Of a stretch of 30,644 nucleotides of DNA, positions 26,709 to 30,644 are shown piece by piece. The notes under the pieces are model-generated. The model was not told the DNA's origin, did no database searches, and worked only from the letters and a program-made list of their open reading frames with translations. Source of the DNA: CAZPWQ01 sp964590495 (GTDB lineage Bacteria > Bacteroidota > Rhodothermia > Balneolales > Balneolaceae); the NCBI GenBank assembly GCA_964590495.1, contig CAZPWQ010000034.1, forward strand, positions 1 to 30,644. The letters are read 5' to 3'. Both the position numbers and the translations under genes were made by a program. Every line of letters starts with the position of its first letter. Within the stretch, counting starts at the first letter, position 1.

Positions 26709-26720
26709 GAAAACGTTTCC
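26709..26720 (-). promoter_or_regulatory. LacI/cre-like operator upstream of GH43
   Basis: GAAAACGTTTCC (plus strand) is a near-perfect palindrome around ACGT and resembles the operators of LacI-family regulators. On the minus strand TATATTTTG lies directly before it, similar to the Bacteroidota -7 element (TAnnTTTG), so a bound repressor could block the GH43 promoter. The regulator gene is not in this window. Confidence 0.5.
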
Positions 26721-26808
26721 AAAATATAGTTTTTTCTTTCACACTTAAAAACTTTGCGGATTGTTTGAAGACTTACTGTTATTATATAGCAAAAACTAAA
26801 GCACGCAT

Positions 26809-27117
26809 ATGAATGATGCTGAAAAAAATAAAAGAGACAAATTGGTGATGGAAATTAAATCAATCCTGACCCAGTGGAATCCACTGGGAGACAGGAAAGA
26901 TCAAGTAAAGGATTTAAATAATTATGAGACTGAAGCAAATGACATTCTATTCCATATAGAAACAGGTTTTATATTTCCCAAAAATGGTAATCCTCAGACG
27001 CGAATTCGACGGATTGTGAAGGATATTTTAAATGAAGCATTTTATCTCTCATTAACCGATGAAGAATGTGAAAAACATTCAACTAAAATCATGAACTTGA
27101 TTAAACAAAATAAGTAA
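26809..27117 (+). CDS. Small DUF1871-like hypothetical protein
   Basis: This 102-residue, charged, all-soluble protein has no signal peptide. WNPLGD (23-28) followed by NNYETEANDILFHI (37-50) resembles the pattern of DUF1871/YugE-type small proteins; this is from memory and tentative. It then has a helical second half with EECEKHSTKIMNLI. It is the first plus-strand gene, divergent from GH43, with TTGTTT and TATATA spaced by 16 bases upstream as a possible promoter. Genes of this type are often immunity-like or stand-alone; no function can be given. It has no evident link to the PUL. Confidence 0.6.
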   Translation: MNDAEKNKRDKLVMEIKSILTQWNPLGDRKDQVKDLNNYETEANDILFHIETGFIFPKNGNPQTRIRRIVKDILNEAFYLSLTDEECEKHSTKIMNLIKQNK

Positions 27118-27188
27118 GAGATTCGATTGATCCCGGACGTGATAAGCTGATCTCAGACAATGTTGAGAGTCCAACCACCCCTTAATCC

Positions 27189-27210
27189 GAGGCTGTCCAA
27201 AAAGTTATTT
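27189..27210 (+). repeat. Solo IS-end-like sequence
   Basis: GAGGCTGTCCAAAAAGTT at 27189-27206, plus ATTT, matches 19 of 22 bases of the minus-strand copy at 68-47, and the likeness continues into an ATAATA stretch. The two copies point outward from the PUL. No transposase or partner end is seen nearby, so it is probably a remnant. Confidence 0.4.
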
Positions 27211-27254
27211 ATAATATCAGTTAATTTTTTTAAGATTTTATTTTGTTTTCGAGG

Positions 27255-27287
27255 AGATCTCCAAGGTTTCTGAAACCTTGGAGGTCT
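27255..27287. repeat. 15-bp-stem palindrome (intergenic repeat or bidirectional terminator)
   Basis: AGATCTCCAAGGTTT (27255-27269) pairs with AAACCTTGGAGGTCT (27273-27287) with one G/T pair and a 3-base loop. A perfect 10-bp palindrome GGAGATCTCC overlaps its left arm. Such CCAAGGTTT/AAACCTTGG palindromes recur between genes in FCB-group genomes as I recall. No T-run follows directly. Confidence 0.55.
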
Positions 27288-27421
27288 ACACCTAAATAAT
27301 TTATTCCTATGATCAATAGTGACGGTCAACCTAATTCAGAAATAGACAAGAGTAATGCAAAAGACAGCTGTTAATTAAAGTGGCAAATAGAGTTTGAACT
27401 TCATCTTCATCCTGATAAATT

Positions 27422-28531
27422 ATGATGAAACGGGCCGAGACGGTTCAAAACAAAAAATATATAACCTTGAATGATATTAATTTGAAAACATTTCTAACCC
27501 TGCTCCTGTTTACCACAGTAGCCGCAAGCTGTATTTCCCAGACCAATCAATCCAAAAGTCTCTTTAACGGTCAGGATTTGAGCGGCTGGCATATGGATGT
27601 GCCGGCAATGGACGAGGATTCTACCATACAGAAGCCATTTATCGTACGTGATGATATGCTCGTCAGTCTGGGCACACCCGGCGGACACCTTATAACCGAT
27701 GACACTTACAGCAATTATCGCCTTGAAGTGGAATATCGTTTTGCAGGTGAACCCGGAAACTGTGGAGTACTTGTTCATGCTTCAACCCCCCGGGCCCTCT
27801 ACAAAATGTTTCCGAAATCTATTGAAGTACAGATGATGCACGAAAATGCAGGAGATTTCTGGTGTATCGTTGAAGACATCAAAGTTCCGAATATGGTGGA
27901 GCGTCGCGGACCCGAGGATGAATGGGGTATTACGGAAGGCAAACAGCGTCGTATTAAAAATCTTACAGATGACTCCGAAAATCCGGTGGGAGAATGGAAT
28001 ACGATGACTGTAGAAACTCTCAATGATGAGGTTAAAGTCTGGGTAAATGGGGACCTGGTAAACCACGGGCACGATGCCACAGCAGAGAGCGGACAAATAG
28101 CCATACAGGCCGAAGGTTCCGAGGTGGAGTTCAGGAAGGTGATGTTAACTCCCATTACAGAGCTAAGCGGAGAACCCGCATCAGCCCAGCAGGCAAATAA
28201 TTCAGAAAACCGGGCAGAAGGTCCGTTAATCCACACGGTTTATTTTTGGCTGGAAAATAGCGGCAGTGAAACCGACCGCCGGAAATTACTCGACGGCCTG
28301 AATACAATCAAAGAGATTGAACATATTAAAGAGGGTTATGTAGGGGTGCCCGCCCCTGCCGCCCGTGGTGTTATTGATGACAGCTACGACTTTGCACTTA
28401 CTTTCATCTTCGAAAACAGAGAGGAAGAAGAAGCATATCAGTCCCACCCGACTCACGTTAAGTTTGTAGAAGAACACCAGGATCTCTGGGAACGCGTGGT
28501 TGTATATGATGCGATACCGCCCGCCGAATAA
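27422..28531 (+). CDS. DUF1080 (3-keto-glycoside hydrolase-like) and Dabb fusion lipoprotein
   Basis: This 369-residue lipoprotein has a lipobox VAASC with C37 as the anchor. Residues about 45-245 form a DUF1080 concanavalin-like domain (SLFNGQDLSGWHM, NYRLEVEYRFAGEPGNCGVLVHA, VGEWNTMTVETL, VKVWVNGDLV). This family is now linked to hydrolysis of 3-keto-disaccharides. A linker rich in Ala, Asn and Glu (about 250-268) leads to a Dabb domain (about 268-364, HTVYFWLENSG, SHPTHVKFVEEH), an alpha/beta-barrel dimer fold of the stress-responsive type. Having both in one chain is unusual but each occurs near sugar-oxidation genes. The N-region before the hydrophobic stretch is long, so the true start may lie a little downstream, though no better ATG is seen. 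It faces away from the PUL and may or may not serve it. Confidence 0.9.
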   Translation: MMKRAETVQNKKYITLNDINLKTFLTLLLFTTVAASCISQTNQSKSLFNGQDLSGWHMDVPAMDEDSTIQKPFIVRDDMLVSLGTPGGHLITDDTYSNYRLEVEYRFAGEPGNCGVLVHASTPRALYKMFPKSIEVQMMHENAGDFWCIVEDIKVPNMVERRGPEDEWGITEGKQRRIKNLTDDSENPVGEWNTMTVETLNDEVKVWVNGDLVNHGHDATAESGQIAIQAEGSEVEFRKVMLTPITELSGEPASAQQANNSENRAEGPLIHTVYFWLENSGSETDRRKLLDGLNTIKEIEHIKEGYVGVPAPAARGVIDDSYDFALTFIFENREEEEAYQSHPTHVKFVEEHQDLWERVVVYDAIPPAE

Positions 28532-28550
28532 CCGTTAAATTTATTTATAC

Positions 28551-28591
28551 AATACAAATGCCTCCTCCACGCCGGGGAAGACATTTGTATT
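28551..28591 (+). terminator. Hairpin after the DUF1080-Dabb gene, possible terminator
   Basis: AATACAAATG (28551-28560) and CATTTGTATT (28582-28591) form a perfect 10-bp stem around a 21-base GC-rich loop, 20 bases after the stop codon. The A/T-rich stem and lack of a following T-run make it an atypical terminator. Confidence 0.45.
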
Positions 28592-28633
28592 TCCAGGAAA
28601 ACAGGCTTTACTTAGATTTAGACTTTATGCGAC

Positions 28634-28761
28634 GGGTATAGCCGAACGGCGGGCCGGATGATATCCCTACATATATCAGATAAGCATAACCAGCGGCATT
28701 TTGTGGATTTTATCGGACGGATGATATAGACTCGCCGCTTAAACGCCAGGTCGTTATACCC
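28634..28761. repeat. Structured repeat-like element with terminal inverted repeats (MITE or attC-like)
   Basis: GGGTATA (28634-28640) and TATACCC (28755-28761) are inverted ends of a 128-base block. Inside are two direct copies of CGGATGATAT (28655-28664 and 28718-28727). GCATAAC (28684-28690) faces GTTATAC (28753-28759), and AGCGGC (28692-28697) faces GCCGCT (28734-28739). The nested R/L-box-like arrangement recalls integron attC sites, but spacing on the right side is longer than usual. No coding frame is convincing here. Confidence 0.4.
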
Positions 28762-28832
28762 ACTTTTTTTTAAAAAAAGCCATTGTTAAAAGACATTAAT
28801 CTGAAGCACTTTATTTGATACTCGCAGCCAAA

Positions 28833-29270
28833 ATGGAGAAAAAAGCAGCCATATTTTTACGTGTCAGCGCCCTGATCCTATCACTGTATGCTGTCGCTTT
28901 TCTGATCTATCCCGAATTACTGGGACAACTCGTTGGCTTTACACATCATAATTCAAATGCATTAGTTGAAGTAACAGCTTTTTACGGTGGACTTGAATTA
29001 GGGTTAGCAATTTACCTGATATGGTCCGCAGCTAGTGAAGACCGTATATATTTTGCTTTAATGATGATTTTCTTTGTATTCATGGCCGCTGGCATAGCCC
29101 GATTAGGTGGGATCATTCGATTTGGGTTTGAAGGTCCAAGTCAACCAATTGTTACTATACTGGAAATTTGCTGGTCACTTATTTCAATTTGGATGGCTCG
29201 TCACTATCACTATAGATTACCTCCTGGCAATAATATCAATCCCGTAGACGATTTTATATCTAAAAAGTGA
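28833..29270 (+). CDS. DUF4345-like small membrane protein
   Basis: This 145-residue protein has four likely transmembrane helices (about 8-25, 50-65, 73-90 and 105-122). The TAFYGGLELGLAIYLIW stretch is like the DUF4345 family of unknown function. The start is ATG 28833 (MEKKAAIF); the frame is open from a TTG at 28815, which would add six residues without any benefit. It is an isolated gene between the structured repeat and cheB, 190 bases before the latter. No enzymatic motif is visible and no function can be proposed beyond being an inner-membrane protein. Confidence 0.8.
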   Translation: MEKKAAIFLRVSALILSLYAVAFLIYPELLGQLVGFTHHNSNALVEVTAFYGGLELGLAIYLIWSAASEDRIYFALMMIFFVFMAAGIARLGGIIRFGFEGPSQPIVTILEICWSLISIWMARHYHYRLPPGNNINPVDDFISKK

Positions 29271-29460
29271 ATTAACTCTAGTACGTGCGCTGGTTATGCG
29301 CGGGGTCTTTATAGGGCTACCCATTTCTTCTCATTTTAGATAATCTCTGGCTGTAGGGCAGGTAAAACAATCTCAACCTAAAGATGATTTATAGGAACCA
29401 GCCTGAGGGGAATTGTGTTAATTACATGCGTATTCCGTTGAAAAAAATAGAGAACCTGCA

Positions 29461-30495
29461 ATGGCAAAGAGAGATATTTTAGTGGTTGGTGCTTCGGCAG
29501 GGGGAGTATCAGTTCTAAAACAATTGGTGAAGTCATTTCCCAAAGATTTTTCGGCATCTGTATTTATCGTACTGCATGTGCCTCCTTTTTCTCCCAGTAA
29601 ACTGCCGGGTATACTTAGTAGCGAAGGGGCTTTGGAAGCCGTACATCCCAAAGACACGGAGAAGGTAGAGCAGGGGAAAATATATGTGGCCTGCCCCGAC
29701 CATCACCTTATTTTAGAGGATGATAATGTGCTGGTAAAGAAAGGGCCGAAAGAAAATCGCTTCAGGCCTTCCATTGATGCACTTTTCCGCTCGGCAGCTT
29801 ATACCTATAAAGAACGGGTAATTGGAGTTGTGTTATCAGGCGCTCTGGATGACGGCACTTCCGGCCTATGGACGATTAAACGAATGGGAGGCATTGCGAT
29901 TTGTCAAGATCCGGAGGAAGCTGCTTTCCCGGAAATGTCGCTAAGCGTGCAGAAATATGTGGAAGCAGATTATATTCTCCCCATATCTGAAATGGGAGCT
30001 GTTTTAAATAAAGTGGTTTCAGAAGACTCCGCAGAAGTACAAGAGGTCCCTCAAGAAGAACTGGACCGCCTGGCTTTAGAAGTTAAAATTGCTACATCCG
30101 ACAATGCTTTTGAAAGAGGAATTATGGAAATGGGAGAGGTATCACCTTTTACCTGTCCAAGCTGTAATGGGGCCCTTGTCCGTATGAAAGAAGATGTTCG
30201 GGTGCGATATAGATGCCATACAGGCCATGCCTTCACCGCAAGCGCTTTATTAGCAGGTATCTCTCAATCTGTGGAGGAAATCCTTTGGCAGGCTATGCGG
30301 GGCCTTGAGGAGACTTCTATGCTGCTCCGACAAATCGGAGGCGAAATAAAAGATGCAGGCAATGCTGATATGGCTGACAATTTCATGCAAAAAGCCAAAG
30401 AAACAGCAGATAAAGCCCGGACGGTGCATAATTCTGTTTTTGAAACAGAACGCTTAAGTGCAGATCTACAGTATGAACAGGAAAAAGGAAAATAG
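29461..30495 (+). CDS. cheB: Stand-alone CheB-type methylesterase with C-terminal zinc-ribbon-like motif
   Basis: This 344-residue protein has a CheB methylesterase catalytic domain at about 4-190. The triad is S12 (VGASAGG), H39 (VLHVPP) and D131 (LSGALDDGTSG). The N-terminal receiver domain of classic CheB is missing, so activity is not controlled by phosphorylation of the same chain. A linker leads to C232-x2-C235 and C252/H253/H256 (YRCHTGHAF), a zinc-ribbon-like group, and a helical C-terminus (about 258-344). Such stand-alone CheB proteins often belong to two-component or CheR/CheB-type signalling sets in Bacteroidota. The family would remove methyl esters or deamidate glutamines of chemoreceptors, but no receptor gene is in the window, so the partner is unknown. 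Confidence 0.92.
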   Translation: MAKRDILVVGASAGGVSVLKQLVKSFPKDFSASVFIVLHVPPFSPSKLPGILSSEGALEAVHPKDTEKVEQGKIYVACPDHHLILEDDNVLVKKGPKENRFRPSIDALFRSAAYTYKERVIGVVLSGALDDGTSGLWTIKRMGGIAICQDPEEAAFPEMSLSVQKYVEADYILPISEMGAVLNKVVSEDSAEVQEVPQEELDRLALEVKIATSDNAFERGIMEMGEVSPFTCPSCNGALVRMKEDVRVRYRCHTGHAFTASALLAGISQSVEEILWQAMRGLEETSMLLRQIGGEIKDAGNADMADNFMQKAKETADKARTVHNSVFETERLSADLQYEQEKGK

Positions 30496-30644
30496 AGATC
30501 AAACACTATTTTTGGGCAATAAATAAGATGTCGACCTGAGTTCGATTAATAATGTCCTTTTGGGGAGTCAAACATTTCAACGATTGTTACTTAGGTTCAA
30601 GTTTGAAGTGCAACAATTACTCGTTTTGTTCATAGCATTCCTTT

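Larger units (their letters stand above)
27118..27421. other. Gene-poor stretch with an IS-end-like motif and a palindrome
   Basis: No convincing gene is seen in these 304 bases. It holds an IS-end-like motif (27189-27210), an A/T-rich run, a long palindrome (27255-27287) and a 21-codon frame starting at 27309 that is too short to call. It probably records past insertion and deletion events at the right border of the PUL. Confidence 0.6.

Noticed and set aside
27309..27374. 21-codon frame in the gap before the DUF1080 gene
   Set aside because: Too short, no homology recognised and no clear ribosome-binding site.
1..30644. CRISPR arrays, tRNA and rRNA genes
   Set aside because: No regularly spaced direct repeats, no cloverleaf-like or rRNA-like sequences were recognised on either strand by eye.

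Overview
The window reads as part of a chromosome from the Bacteroidota/Balneolota (FCB) group. The reasons are a SusC/SusD pair, an ECF sigma factor with a FecR-type anti-sigma factor, many lipoprotein and AQ-type signal peptides, weak Shine-Dalgarno sequences and moderate GC. A Balneolaceae-like host is my inference from overall protein flavour; no rRNA or other marker is present to prove it.

From 182 to about 26,680 every convincing gene lies on the minus strand and together they form a polysaccharide utilisation locus (PUL). In transcription order (high to low coordinates): a GH43 enzyme, a (alpha/alpha)6-type glycosidase lipoprotein, an ECF sigma factor, a FecR-like anti-sigma factor, a SusC transporter with an N-terminal STN signalling domain, SusD, then four large paralogous clan GH-A glycosidases of two subtypes (called A and B here) in the order B2, A2, B1, A1. 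Two GH53 endo-beta-1,4-galactanases are interspersed (after B1 and after A1). The run ends with an enolase-superfamily sugar-acid dehydratase and a double-cupin protein. The two GH53 enzymes point to beta-1,4-galactan (type I arabinogalactan or pectin RG-I side chains) as substrate. In the proposed pathway, a surface lipoprotein GH53 cuts the chain, SusCD imports the fragments, a second GH53 and the A/B enzymes (possible GH147-like beta-galactosidases) degrade them in the periplasm, and GH43 removes arabinose. The sigma/FecR/STN-SusC set would sense the substrate and raise expression.

Non-coding signals are concentrated in a few places: two hairpins between susD and the first glycosidase gene, a GC hairpin with a T-run and a GCATAGC-type repeat in the fecR leader, a 12-bp palindrome upstream of susC, and a LacI/cre-like palindrome upstream of GH43.

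From 26,800 to the right end the strand switches to plus and the content is unrelated: a small DUF1871-like protein, an intergenic stretch with an IS-end-like motif and a long palindrome, a DUF1080-Dabb fusion lipoprotein, a structured repeat-like element (28,634-28,761), a DUF4345-like membrane protein and a stand-alone CheB methylesterase with a C-terminal zinc-ribbon-like motif. IS-end-like sequences of similar sequence and opposite orientation lie at both sides of the PUL (about 47-68 and 27,189-27,210). No rRNA, tRNA, CRISPR array or intact transposase was seen.
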